Source: Clostridia bacterium (GTDB lineage: Bacteria; Bacillota; Clostridia; Oscillospirales; Acutalibacteraceae). From it: a stretch of 64,000 bases of DNA. Below are positions 1 to 8,537 of this stretch, one piece after another. A program made the position numbers and the translations under genes. The notes beneath the pieces were generated by a model, which was not told where the DNA came from, searched no databases, and saw nothing but the letters and a program-made list of their open reading frames with translations. The DNA lies in NCBI GenBank assembly GCA_017466365.1, contig JAFTUG010000016.1:62001-126000 (forward strand), read 5' to 3'. Within the stretch, counting starts at the first letter, position 1. Each line of letters begins with the position of its first letter.

Positions 1-722
1 TTAGTCATTCCGATTTCATAAAATGGGTGTTTGGTTGTTGACGCTTGGTACATAACTATACCAAGAGCAAACAAATCAGAGCGAAAATCTATATCTCTCT
101 TATGTTGGTAATCTAATTGTTCAGGCGAAAGAAAAATTTTTGTTCCTGGAACATCACCATAGCGAGTTAGGGATTTATCTTCCAAATCAAGAGCAAGCCC
201 CATATCTAATAATACATATGTACCGTCGTTCTTTTTTCTAATAATATTTAAGGGCTTTATGTCTCTGTGTACAATAGAATGGCTCCACAACTCGGAGATG
301 GCTTTGGCAATGTCTCTGCATAGATTTATACATTCCTTTACAGATAATTTTTCTCTTGAAATTATACTTTGTACACTTTCTCCCTCTATCCAATCTTCTG
401 AATATACAAGCATTTCTTGGTTGTTGTAGCGAATAGATTGAATTTTAATATCACCTAATTTAACAATAAAAGGAGAGTCAATATTATCCATAATGTTGAC
501 TTCTCGAATTGCTCGTGCTTGTATTGCGTCTATTATTGCTTCTCTATTTGGATCAATATCTCCACTCGAATCTCCAAGTAAAATGAATTTTAATGCACAT
601 TTTTTGCCATTGATTTCACAAGGGAAAACTAGTTTTTGTCCACCTTTTAACGGCGCATTTAAAACTTTGCAATTTCCAAACATTGCTTCAATATCGTCTG
701 AATTTATAAGTGGTATATTCAC
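1..722 (-). CDS. Ser/Thr protein kinase, C-terminus cut by window edge
   Basis: Hanks-type protein kinase that would phosphorylate Ser/Thr of unknown targets. 240 residues are visible and the frame is still open at position 1. The GTG start at 722 follows GGAGG with a 6-nt gap. The ATP-binding lysine is in CALKF (K45), the alpha-C glutamate is probably in AIREVN, the catalytic loop is HRDIKPLNI, and the activation segment ends in LSPEQ. The usual DFG metal-binding motif reads DMG, which keeps the Asp. The glycine-rich loop is poor. No membrane segment is visible in this part. It is the third gene of a minus-strand cassette, 46 nt after the membrane protein. The kinase family call is firm; the role is unknown. 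Confidence 0.85.
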   Translation of the reverse strand, partial: MNIPLINSDDIEAMFGNCKVLNAPLKGGQKLVFPCEINGKKCALKFILLGDSSGDIDPNREAIIDAIQARAIREVNIMDNIDSPFIVKLGDIKIQSIRYNNQEMLVYSEDWIEGESVQSIISREKLSVKECINLCRDIAKAISELWSHSIVHRDIKPLNIIRKKNDGTYVLLDMGLALDLEDKSLTRYGDVPGTKIFLSPEQLDYQHKRDIDFRSDLFALGIVMYQASTTKHPFYEIGMT

Positions 723-768
723 AAGAAACCTCCATAATAATTTAAAGAACAAATTTGTTTTTAAAATT

Positions 769-1548
769 TTAATTGTTTTCTAATTCTTTCCATTCAAAAT
801 TGAATTTGAGTTTATTATTATTTGTTCTAACAATAAACTTTTTCATTATTCGATCGTATTCTTTTGAAATTTCATCTATATCACTAGCCTTTAAAATATT
901 GGAATCTTTATATATATCAAAACGAATCGAATGTATAAGCTGTAAAATGTTTGTTAGTCGCGACACGTGTATTTTAGAGTATTTTGTTACATCTAATGCT
1001 TTATCGGTAAATACATTTTCAAATACATTTTCCATTCTGCTAAGCTCATGAATGCATTTATTTATATAGTAATGGGTTTCAATGTAATAAAATTTTTGTT
1101 TTTCCAAAAAGATTAAATTGTTTGGTTGCAAGTCACTTTGTTTGTTGGTGTTGTTTATTTTTTCTGAATTATAGTTTTCATAAAAATTGTTCGCGGTCAT
1201 TGCATAATAACATATATTATTGTCAAATGTGTTCACGTATGGTTTTATATTAAACACAGAACTTTTTATTTTGCTTCTTGTAGTCCAATAATCTTTCAAA
1301 TAAACATATAGTGTATATAGTAAAATACCTGTTGCTACAGCAAGCAGAAAACACAAAATATATAACTGTGTTTTTTCTTTTGCTTGGTAAAAATCAAAGA
1401 ATTTATCTACAACTAAAGTTATAATGGTGATATATAACTCAATAACTAATGGTTTTTCGTGTGAATTTTTTTTGCCTAATTCTTTGGTTATATATTCTAC
1501 ATCCTTTTTTAGTCCCATATCCTGCCATTCATTAATGGTGTGTTTCAT
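769..1548 (-). CDS. Two-helix membrane protein of unknown function
   Basis: 259 residues, family not recognised. Two hydrophobic segments lie near residues 33-50 and 62-84. A long, charged, Asn/Lys-rich C-terminal part of about 170 residues follows and is probably cytoplasmic, with helical heptad-like stretches. The start lies 3 nt after the stop of the 180-residue gene, so the two are very likely translated from one mRNA. The kinase follows 46 nt later. It could be the membrane anchor or effector of a kinase-controlled module, which is inference from context only. Confidence 0.6.
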   Translation of the reverse strand: MKHTINEWQDMGLKKDVEYITKELGKKNSHEKPLVIELYITIITLVVDKFFDFYQAKEKTQLYILCFLLAVATGILLYTLYVYLKDYWTTRSKIKSSVFNIKPYVNTFDNNICYYAMTANNFYENYNSEKINNTNKQSDLQPNNLIFLEKQKFYYIETHYYINKCIHELSRMENVFENVFTDKALDVTKYSKIHVSRLTNILQLIHSIRFDIYKDSNILKASDIDEISKEYDRIMKKFIVRTNNNKLKFNFEWKELENN

Positions 1549-1551
1549 TTG

Positions 1552-2094
1552 TTAGCCCCCTATTAGTTCAGTTATTTTTTTGATTTCATTGTACAAGTTA
1601 ATTAGTTCTTCGTGAGCCTTTTCATTTCGGTTAAATGTGATTAGGTTTTCTTCATCCATTGATGCAGTATCCATCCATGATAGAGTTTCTTCAAAAAGTG
1701 CATCAATATAAAGACTGTTTTCGGTATATTTACCATTGCTTTTTTCATCAGCTATTTTTAAAAAATCAATATTTTTATCTGTTATACTCTTGATAATTCT
1801 ATCAAGTATTTTTGCGGTAAATAATATATTTATGTCGACATAGTTAGAATATGCGATATCAATATTTTTATATGCATCTATGCTTCTTTTTGTTTTATGT
1901 AATTTTTTAAGTGCAGTTTTTGAAACTCCATATTTTTTTGAAAGATATGCTTTTCCTTTAGCGTAATCAGAACGAAAAGTACCTAGAAGTACCCGGTTAT
2001 ACTTCCTTCCGATCGCCTCAATGGTTTCTTGCATAATAATGTCGTTAGTTTTGTCAACATTAATGCCTCTAGGTACTTTTAGATATTGGTTCAT
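1552..2094 (-). CDS. Hypothetical protein, first gene of kinase cassette
   Basis: 180 residues, no family recognised. The protein is Lys/Asn/Ile-rich and probably all helical. A stretch near residues 50-75 (SKKYGVSKTALKKLHKTK) looks like a helix-turn-helix-type basic segment, which is weak evidence for nucleic-acid binding. The ATG follows AAGGAG. The gene heads the cassette with the membrane protein and kinase. About 140 nt upstream is one of three copies of the conserved promoter-like element (2236-2333). Confidence 0.6.
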   Translation of the reverse strand: MNQYLKVPRGINVDKTNDIIMQETIEAIGRKYNRVLLGTFRSDYAKGKAYLSKKYGVSKTALKKLHKTKRSIDAYKNIDIAYSNYVDINILFTAKILDRIIKSITDKNIDFLKIADEKSNGKYTENSLYIDALFEETLSWMDTASMDEENLITFNRNEKAHEELINLYNEIKKITELIGG

Positions 2095-2235
2095 AATTTA
2101 TTCTCCTTTTTAATTTTCTTTAGTTTTTAACGAGATTATGCTTATATGATATATGTTTTGTTCACTCCTTTCACCTGAAGAGATTTGTTAAAGGTGCTTT
2201 TAAATTGATAAACAATCACTACTTTTATAAATAGT

Positions 2236-2333
2236 TCATATATATATGACAAGAATCGCAAAATGTTACGCAAAAATTTTTGCTTTTTCAAAGTTTCTCC
2301 TTTTTGAACAAATCAAAGCCTTAAAAATTGTGC
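2236..2333 (-). promoter_or_regulatory. Conserved upstream element, copy A
   Basis: Read on the minus strand (the sense of the kinase cassette) this begins with GCACAATTT, continues through GAGAAAC, then GTAACA, 13 nt, GTCAT, and ends in the palindrome TCATATATATATGA. Closely similar blocks lie at 37072-37168 and 52691-52788, each upstream of a gene in the same relative orientation. It resembles an ECF-sigma promoter, though the 13-nt spacer is shorter than the usual 16-17. About 65 nt further on is GAAAGGAGTGA, a ribosome-site-like block also present in the other two copies. The rest of the 2095-2453 gap holds only the transporter terminator. Confidence 0.6.
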
Positions 2334-2356
2334 AGTATTACGACAAAAGACGACAA

Positions 2357-2397
2357 AACCCGCATCATAGCTATAATGAAATGCTACGATGCAGGTT
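2357..2397 (-). terminator. Terminator of GPH transporter gene
   Basis: Imperfect hairpin with arms AACCTGCATCGTAGC and GCTATGATGCGGGTT, followed on the minus strand by TTGTC. It lies just downstream of the transporter stop. On the plus strand the same hairpin is followed by a T7 run, so it may act in both directions. Confidence 0.6.
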
Positions 2398-2453
2398 GTT
2401 TTTTTGCTTATAAAGGATTTAGCAATTTTCTTAATCGCATTTGCAATTTATTA

Positions 2454-3881
2454 TTAAGATTGACTATTGCTTATTTCTCTTCTTTCGGCAAGCTCTGTAA
2501 GCATCCTTTCGTGTGTTGTTTTATCAAGGTTATAGAAAAAGAAAGGAACAGCCGCAAGCAGATAACTTATAGCTATCGGCAGAGAAAAAATATTAAAAAT
2601 TCCTTTTTGCACTTTGTTTTGTTGCAGCGACCTTACACTTGAGTTGTTTGTTTTATAACCGATTGCAGAAAGCAAAACAGAGCTTACCGATTGAGATAGT
2701 GTTCCGCTCATTTTCTGCGTTACAATTTTCATTGAAAAACTCAATCCCTCATTTCGTTTTCCGGTTTTCCATTCGGTATAGTCCGTTGCTTCAGCCATCA
2801 TTTCGTTATAAACAACTGATGCGGGAGTGCCCATCAAACCATTAAACAGTTGAGCTGCCATTATTGCAGGAATCATAACAAACGGTGAACTATAAAATAC
2901 TGTGCCGACAAAGAAAACCGTAAACCAAACAATACCTATACTTAAATATGCCAATAACATAATTTGTTTCTTTTGTAGGCACTGTCTTAATTTATTTAAA
3001 AATGAATATGAGAATCCCCATGAAATTGCAGCTGGAATAGCAACAAGAATTGATAAGCTCGCATAACCGAGAACATCTATGTAGTAATATGTTGCAACAG
3101 ACCAACCTATTCCTTCAATAAATCTTGTTAGGTTGGAAAGAACCAACACACGAAGTAATGGGTTTTTGAAAAACTCCGAAAAACTCTCTTTAAAACTCGG
3201 TTTTTCTTCGGATTGGAGAACTCGCTCCTTAACTATATATGAAGCGATTATCATAAAGACTCCAGTTAAAACAGCAGAGAAAATACCGATTGTTAGAAAT
3301 GCTGTTTTGGTAGAAAAGGGACTGTTGTCAGTAGAAGTGTAATCAAGAAGCAACGGAACAGCAACACCCGGAATAGCTGCGAACACATTCATTGCAACAC
3401 TAACATTCTTCGAAATGTTCGCCCTGTCTGACGGACTCGGAGATATTGCGGCAGATAAGCCCCAATATGAAACATCAACGAGCGTGTAACATGTTTCCCA
3501 AAGGAAATATGTTAGGAACATAAACAAAACTTTTAACGGTGCGGTTGGTGATGCGTCTGTGATTATAAACGGTCCGCAAAACAACAGCATGGTAAGTAGC
3601 GCAAGCGGTAAAGCTCCGTTTCGTAAGTATGGAAGCATCTTTCCGTATTTTGTGCGTGTCCTGTCAACAATAATTCCTGCTATCGGATTGTTAAACAAAT
3701 CCCATATACCCTCAAACATCAGCATAGCGCTGACTATTCGCAGGTCAACATTAAAAACATTGACATAGAAATACATCATATAGCTTGTTATAAGATTATA
3801 CGCAAGACATTGTGCTCCGCCGGCAAAACTGTAAATGCCAATTTCGGTTTTGCTGACAAAAGAGTTTTGATAATTATTCAT
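2454..3881 (-). CDS. GPH-family sugar:cation symporter (MFS)
   Basis: 475 residues with about 12 membrane segments. It belongs to the glycoside-pentoside-hexuronide:cation symporter family (MelB/XynB-like), which imports oligosaccharides or glycosides with Na+ or H+. The family signature is near residue 60-85: IWDLFNNPIAGIIVD followed by RTRTKYGKMLPY. The late cytoplasmic motif DYTEWKTGKRNEG is also typical. The ATG follows GGGGAG. It has its own sigma-A promoter (TTGACA, 17 nt, TATACT) in the 76-nt gap after the ArsR-type regulator, which suggests that regulator controls it. The substrate cannot be told. Confidence 0.85.
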   Translation of the reverse strand: MNNYQNSFVSKTEIGIYSFAGGAQCLAYNLITSYMMYFYVNVFNVDLRIVSAMLMFEGIWDLFNNPIAGIIVDRTRTKYGKMLPYLRNGALPLALLTMLLFCGPFIITDASPTAPLKVLFMFLTYFLWETCYTLVDVSYWGLSAAISPSPSDRANISKNVSVAMNVFAAIPGVAVPLLLDYTSTDNSPFSTKTAFLTIGIFSAVLTGVFMIIASYIVKERVLQSEEKPSFKESFSEFFKNPLLRVLVLSNLTRFIEGIGWSVATYYYIDVLGYASLSILVAIPAAISWGFSYSFLNKLRQCLQKKQIMLLAYLSIGIVWFTVFFVGTVFYSSPFVMIPAIMAAQLFNGLMGTPASVVYNEMMAEATDYTEWKTGKRNEGLSFSMKIVTQKMSGTLSQSVSSVLLSAIGYKTNNSSVRSLQQNKVQKGIFNIFSLPIAISYLLAAVPFFFYNLDKTTHERMLTELAERREISNSQS

Positions 3882-3904
3882 AAAAATACTCTCCCCATAG
3901 AATA

Positions 3905-3951
3905 TGAGAAGAGTATAACATTATATTAGATGATTGTCAAACATAATTTAA
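3905..3951 (-). promoter_or_regulatory. Transporter promoter with possible operator
   Basis: On the minus strand TTGACA, 17 nt, TATACT precede the transporter start. The -35 lies inside GATGATTGTCAAACATAA (3929-3946, plus strand). A near-identical 18-mer, GATGATTGTTAAATATAA, lies at 5046-5063 upstream of the neighbouring ArsR-type gene. The shared sequence could be the regulator's operator, which is inference. Confidence 0.5.
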
Positions 3952-3957
3952 TTTGCA

Positions 3958-4965
3958 TTAAACTTGTTTTGAAAACATGCGGTCTAATGCAGTTGTTAAC
4001 CACTTTGCGTGATTTGAATCAATAGTGTAGTAAATACGTTTCTGATTATCGTCACAGGTAGTCATTTTTGCAATTCCACAGGCAAGTAAAACATCTATGT
4101 GGTGCATTACCGTTGCAGGAGTCAAATTCAGTTTAGCAGCAAGCTCTCTGTTGTACCACGGTCTTTCACTCAAAAGCAAAAGAATTTCCGCTCTTGTTGC
4201 GTCACCTATAGCTTTGCAGGTTTCAACTATTCGTTCTTTTTCATCAAGTCTTTCTTCTTCAGGTCTTATGTCGGCATTGAAAAGTCCATAATAATAGGTT
4301 TCGTTAATTATGAAAGCATTTGTGTATATGCTCAACTGGGGATAAACGTGCTTAATCGGTGCCTTCATATCTATATTGGATTTCTTGTAAAATTCATCCG
4401 AATTATTCCAACTTAAAGCAACAAAACCTTGTGCTTCTGTACGGACTTCATCCCACGCATTCTCCATTGCCGGAACATTATTGCGTATAATCTCACTAAA
4501 AGCAGAAAGATATTCTTTGGGATTGTTATAAATTGCATTAAGCCCGTCACTTGAATCAAGATATTCTTCAAGCTCACAGCAAGCCGAGCCGTTTGACATT
4601 GAATCGGTTATGAAACGGTAGCTTTCTTTCATTGCATTGCGAATTTCATCAACATCAGTTGAGTCAATATCGTACACCCAATCCCTGTTATTTAGATACA
4701 TAACGGTCAGAACAAGATAATCAACAAGAGGGATTTCTTCAAAGAAAAATTCATCGTGTTCGCTGCTGACTCGATTTTTGTTAAAAGCATTAGTATATTT
4801 CTTGTGGAGTTGTTCGTGACGGGTCGTAAATTCACGAACATCCCATTCACGCTCGCCGATTAGGTTTATCATAAGTTCAACCATCTCGTCACGCTGTCTT
4901 GATATATACAGCAAAGCTATGGTTTCGCAAAGCCATTCGGGTTTGTTGTGGATTATGGGTTTCAT
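3958..4965 (-). CDS. ArsR-like winged-helix regulator with long N-terminal domain
   Basis: 335 residues. The C-terminal 90 residues form an ArsR-type winged helix: CKAIGDATRAEILLLL leads into the recognition helix LTPATVMHHIDVLLACG and a beta wing. The first 240 residues are unrecognised and could be a sensor or dimerisation domain. The ATG follows AAGGTG. A sigma-A promoter (TTGAAT, 17 nt, TATAGT at 4998-5026) precedes it. It probably regulates itself and the downstream GPH transporter. The ligand is unknown. Confidence 0.75.
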   Translation of the reverse strand: MKPIIHNKPEWLCETIALLYISRQRDEMVELMINLIGEREWDVREFTTRHEQLHKKYTNAFNKNRVSSEHDEFFFEEIPLVDYLVLTVMYLNNRDWVYDIDSTDVDEIRNAMKESYRFITDSMSNGSACCELEEYLDSSDGLNAIYNNPKEYLSAFSEIIRNNVPAMENAWDEVRTEAQGFVALSWNNSDEFYKKSNIDMKAPIKHVYPQLSIYTNAFIINETYYYGLFNADIRPEEERLDEKERIVETCKAIGDATRAEILLLLSERPWYNRELAAKLNLTPATVMHHIDVLLACGIAKMTTCDDNQKRIYYTIDSNHAKWLTTALDRMFSKQV

Positions 4966-5136
4966 TTAATTCACACCTTTGTTTTACTGATGAAAATACT
5001 ATAACATAATGTTTGATGTTATTCAATAAGAAATCTGTTTTATTTGATGATTGTTAAATATAAGGCTCTATAATATCGTAAAAATGAGTTGACGGATAAT
5101 CAGCAGGAAATATGGTGTTGGTGTTACCTGCTTTTC

Positions 5137-5955
5137 TCATTTACGTTTCTTTCTGGTTTTCCCTCTTTGGCTATATGGACTTTTCATATGCTTTGATTTT
5201 TTTAGAATGTTTATTTGTGTTACAAGTTCCTCTTTCGTAAGAGAGTCATAGTCGATGCCGAGGGAGTTGAGATACATTCTGACCTTCTTTTCTTCGTCGC
5301 TACCCTCAAAATTCAATGCATCCTGCAATTGCTTTTGTGCATCTGCCGCAGGTGAAACTGTGTCCGCTGTTGTTCTGTCAGTTTTATGGTTTTCACGGAT
5401 TGTGCTGATAATACGATCAAGGTCTTTATGTATCACATGACTGAAATATTCATCTTCATCAACCTGTGCAAGTTCCAATGTTCTGACGTACAAATCGTTT
5501 TCATCGGGACATTTTTCCATAGCCGCATTTCGCACAACACCGAGAACGGCATTCAAATCGTTGATTCTCATATCAGCAATGCGGTCAACATAGATTTCAA
5601 TATCGGTCAGAAATCTTCTGAAATCCTCGTGGGTTGCAATTTCACAAAGCAATCTCGTGTTAATCTTTCCGCTTTCAAGTAAATCAATCATATCATCACT
5701 CAGATGCAGATTATTGATGTCTGCATTCGGGTGATTTTTTTGTTCAGTCAAACCGAGCAGATAATCGGTTGAAACACCATAAAAATTTGCAAGTGTCACA
5801 AGGTTGAACGGACTCATATCCTTGTATTCTTCGGTTTCATATTTACCGAGTGCGGATTTTGAAATACCCGTTTTCTCGGCAAGCTGTTCAAGAGTCAGCT
5901 TTTGTTCTGTTCTCAGATCCTTCAGTCGTTCTTGTATTGTTAATTTTAAGTACAT
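5137..5955 (-). CDS. XRE-family transcriptional regulator
   Basis: 272 residues. Residues 5-70 are a Cro/cI helix-turn-helix (LTLEQLAEKTGISKSALGKY, then ANFYGVSTDYLLG). The remainder is helical, acidic in the middle and very basic at the C-terminus (TRKKRK). Regulators of this build are frequent in Clostridia conjugative elements. The ATG follows AAAGGAG. It is monocistronic as seen here, with no neighbour in the same operon. Target genes are unknown. Confidence 0.75.
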   Translation of the reverse strand: MYLKLTIQERLKDLRTEQKLTLEQLAEKTGISKSALGKYETEEYKDMSPFNLVTLANFYGVSTDYLLGLTEQKNHPNADINNLHLSDDMIDLLESGKINTRLLCEIATHEDFRRFLTDIEIYVDRIADMRINDLNAVLGVVRNAAMEKCPDENDLYVRTLELAQVDEDEYFSHVIHKDLDRIISTIRENHKTDRTTADTVSPAADAQKQLQDALNFEGSDEEKKVRMYLNSLGIDYDSLTKEELVTQINILKKSKHMKSPYSQRGKTRKKRK

Positions 5956-6045
5956 ATCATCACTCCTTTAATTTAATTATATAGTATTTGCTGTCCGTTT
6001 TGTGGTACTTTGTGTCGATTTTTCGGTAAATTTACAATTATTGAA

Positions 6046-6076
6046 CGAAAAAACTGCCCTCACAAGGAGAGCAGTT
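6046..6076 (-). terminator. Terminator of ABC/LytTR operon
   Basis: On the minus strand AACTGCTCTC, a short loop and GAGGGCAGTT are followed by TTTTTT. It lies 14 nt after the DUF3021 stop and fits a rho-independent terminator. Confidence 0.75.
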
Positions 6077-6089
6077 GAATGTTTGATTT

Positions 6090-6536
6090 TTATTCATTTA
6101 TAGTTTGTTGTTTTTCTTTCAGCATTTTATTGAGTTTTTTTGTATTTCTCTTTATTACGGAATAAATAACTGCCCAGATTGCCAGATAGCCCACAACAAA
6201 AATACCCGAAAAAACGAGAACGGGGATCCAACCCCAATCAAGCCAATCGTTGAGAAGATAAGTGGCCAAATAGCTGACATATAGGACTGCGCCGTGAATC
6301 AGAATTGCAATCATCAGAGGCAACCGTTCAATTTGATAGACAGCATTCATACCACCTGCAACAAAAGCAAGGAGAGTTATTGAAAATATGCCGATGCATA
6401 CCTGATTTACACTCAGCGTTTCAACAGCACCCTTATAATGTAAAATCAGATATAAAACCGCCAGAATGATTGGACCGAAACCGCAGGCTGTTAAACCCCG
6501 GCGAAAAAATTCCGAAACAAACCTTTTCATATTCAT
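6090..6536 (-). CDS. DUF3021 membrane protein
   Basis: 148 residues with four hydrophobic segments and a basic tail (KRNTKKLNKMLKEK). It matches the DUF3021 type that nearly always sits beside a LytTR regulator. Here its ATG overlaps the LytTR stop by 4 nt, so translation is coupled. The family is thought to modulate the regulator at the membrane, but no biochemical role is established. Last gene of the ABC exporter operon. Confidence 0.75.
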   Translation of the reverse strand: MNMKRFVSEFFRRGLTACGFGPIILAVLYLILHYKGAVETLSVNQVCIGIFSITLLAFVAGGMNAVYQIERLPLMIAILIHGAVLYVSYLATYLLNDWLDWGWIPVLVFSGIFVVGYLAIWAVIYSVIKRNTKKLNKMLKEKQQTINE

Positions 6537-6970
6537 TCATACCTCCTTCTTATCTGTGAAAAACAACGTCTTGAAACATATTCACGGTAACCGCATTGAA
6601 ACACGGCATCAACACCGCCGCTGAACGCAGCATCAAACCGCAGAATACGGTGTTCGTTGGCAAGGGTGGATTTGTTGATACGGATAAAATAGGAGGGCAA
6701 AACATCCTCTAAATCACGGAGTCTGTCTTGAATGCGATATTGGTTCCCGTTCACATCAATTGCAATTACTTTTCTGTCAAGAACGGTGATGCACTCTATT
6801 TCCTGAAATGTTAATTTACGCATTTCATCGTCCTTGTGCCCCATAATACTGTCCGTACCCGAATAGCTGCAGACAAGGTTTTCTATCTGCTGTGTCAGAG
6901 AAGAAGGCTCATGAACGATGGCAATTATCTCTTCATCTGCATTTTTGTCGATAATCAGTTTATATTTCAT
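6533..6970 (-). CDS. LytTR DNA-binding regulator
   Basis: 145 residues. The C-terminal 95 residues are a LytTR domain: the core reads IECITVLDRKVIAIDVNGNQ, then LPSYFIRINKSTLAN and the C-terminal YREYVSRRCFSQIRRRYE. There is no receiver domain, so it is a stand-alone LytTR factor of the type found with DUF3021. It follows the ABC permease by 12 nt and overlaps DUF3021 by 4 nt. It probably autoregulates this exporter operon. Confidence 0.85.
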   Translation of the reverse strand: MKYKLIIDKNADEEIIAIVHEPSSLTQQIENLVCSYSGTDSIMGHKDDEMRKLTFQEIECITVLDRKVIAIDVNGNQYRIQDRLRDLEDVLPSYFIRINKSTLANEHRILRFDAAFSGGVDAVFQCGYREYVSRRCFSQIRRRYE

Positions 6971-6982
6971 CGCATCAAATCC

Positions 6983-7714
6983 TTACTGTTTTTTCATTTG
7001 CTTAAGGAAGAAGAACACGGCAACCGCCGTTATAGATATACAGTATATAATTATCGGAAGAATGTGTGAAAACGCAAGCTCAGAGTTTCCTCCGAACAAT
7101 GCTTTTTCTGCTTCTGCTGCGCGAAAGAACGGCAACGCATTAGCGAACTTTTCAAAAAAACCACCGACAAGCTTCAAATCAAACCACACACCCGAAAGCC
7201 ATGCGGAGAGATTGGTAAGCAATGCACCGCAAATGCCGCCGACCTGCTTGACGCCGAAAATACTGCCGCACAAAAGTCCCAATGCAATATTGAATACGGC
7301 CATTGGAATTATGCCGATAACGGCATATATAATGTTTACGCTCACAGTCAATCCCAAAGGAATCGCAAACAGATAGCATATGACCGTCTGGGCGAGTGCA
7401 ATCGGCAAAAGAGGAAGCATATAACCGATGATAAAATCAAATCCCTTAAGCGGTGTTGTATATAATCTCTGCAAAAAAGCGCTTTCACGGTCTTTGGCAA
7501 CCAGCGTTGCGGAGAAAAGCGTCATAAATGATAGACCGAATACGGTAATACCCGGAGTAAGGGTATCAATTTCAAATAGACTTACGGGAATGTTTCTTTG
7601 CAATGCACTCAGAAGCACCAGCAATACTAAAGGGAATCCTAGACCGAAGCCGAGATTGAGAGGGTCACGCAAAATCTCTTTTGCGTTTCTTTTTGCAAAA
7701 GTAAGCATTCTCAT
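6983..7714 (-). CDS. ABC-2 type exporter permease
   Basis: 243 residues with six predicted membrane segments and the ABC-2 permease layout. It forms the channel for the ATPase encoded just upstream, whose stop overlaps this start by 4 nt. Together with the LytTR/DUF3021 pair it resembles exporters of peptides or antimicrobial compounds. The substrate is unknown. Confidence 0.8.
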   Translation of the reverse strand: MRMLTFAKRNAKEILRDPLNLGFGLGFPLVLLVLLSALQRNIPVSLFEIDTLTPGITVFGLSFMTLFSATLVAKDRESAFLQRLYTTPLKGFDFIIGYMLPLLPIALAQTVICYLFAIPLGLTVSVNIIYAVIGIIPMAVFNIALGLLCGSIFGVKQVGGICGALLTNLSAWLSGVWFDLKLVGGFFEKFANALPFFRAAEAEKALFGGNSELAFSHILPIIIYCISITAVAVFFFLKQMKKQ

Positions 7715-8439
7715 ACTGTGCCCTCCTTTACGATTGAAACGAAGGCTGCTTCAAAATCGTTTGTGCCTGCTTTTTGTTTCAATTCTTCTGCCGTTCCCAC
7801 CGCAAGAAGCTTACCGTCTTTCATAATGCCGATGCGGTCCGAAAGAGCTTCCGCTTCTTCCATATAGTGCGTTGTCAGGATAACAGTAGCTTTACCTTTC
7901 AGAGAGCGAATCACATCCCAAAGCTCGTGCCGTGCAATAACGTCAAGACCGAGAGTCGGCTCATCAAGAAAAAGTATTTTCGGTTCGCTGATAAGTGCCA
8001 TTGCAATGCTGACACGACGCTGCCAACCGCCCGACAACTTTCCTGCTTTTCTTTTCAAAACGGAATCCAATGAAAATTGCCCGCAAAGTTCCTCAATTCT
8101 TTTCTTTGTTTTCTCTCTGGGGAAACTATAAATTCCACAGATTAGCTCCAAATTTTCTTTTACGGAAAGATTCGGTGCAACTGCGGTTTCCTGAGGGGAA
8201 ACGCCGATTAATTGCTTCACCTGTTCAGATTGCGTTGTTATGCTGTATCCGCCTACAAACGCATCACCGTTGGATGGCTTTGTCAGGCAGGTTAACATTT
8301 TTATTGTTGTGGTTTTTCCCGCACCGTTGACACCCAACAGCGAAAACAGTTCACCTTGCCGTATTTCTAAATTGAGCTTGTTTACAGCAGTCAGATTTTT
8401 GTAGTGCTTTACGAGCTCAACTGTTTTTATCTCTTGCAT
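7711..8439 (-). CDS. ABC exporter ATP-binding subunit
   Basis: 242 residues, a complete nucleotide-binding domain. Walker A is GVNGAGKTTT (about residue 37), the Q-loop is SPQETAV, the signature is LSGGWQRR, Walker B is ILFLDEPTLGLD and the H-loop is TTHYMEEAE. It belongs to the ABC-2/CcmA-like exporter ATPases. The ATG follows GGAGG. First gene of the four-gene operon with permease, LytTR and DUF3021. Confidence 0.9.
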   Translation of the reverse strand: MQEIKTVELVKHYKNLTAVNKLNLEIRQGELFSLLGVNGAGKTTTIKMLTCLTKPSNGDAFVGGYSITTQSEQVKQLIGVSPQETAVAPNLSVKENLELICGIYSFPREKTKKRIEELCGQFSLDSVLKRKAGKLSGGWQRRVSIAMALISEPKILFLDEPTLGLDVIARHELWDVIRSLKGKATVILTTHYMEEAEALSDRIGIMKDGKLLAVGTAEELKQKAGTNDFEAAFVSIVKEGTV

Positions 8440-8537
8440 TTATGTTATCCTCCTTTTTGTTTGCAGTACCATCATAGCAAATATAAAAGAAGAAATGCTG
8501 AGTTTTGTCTGTTCGGTCATTTTTGGTGTCTAATCGG

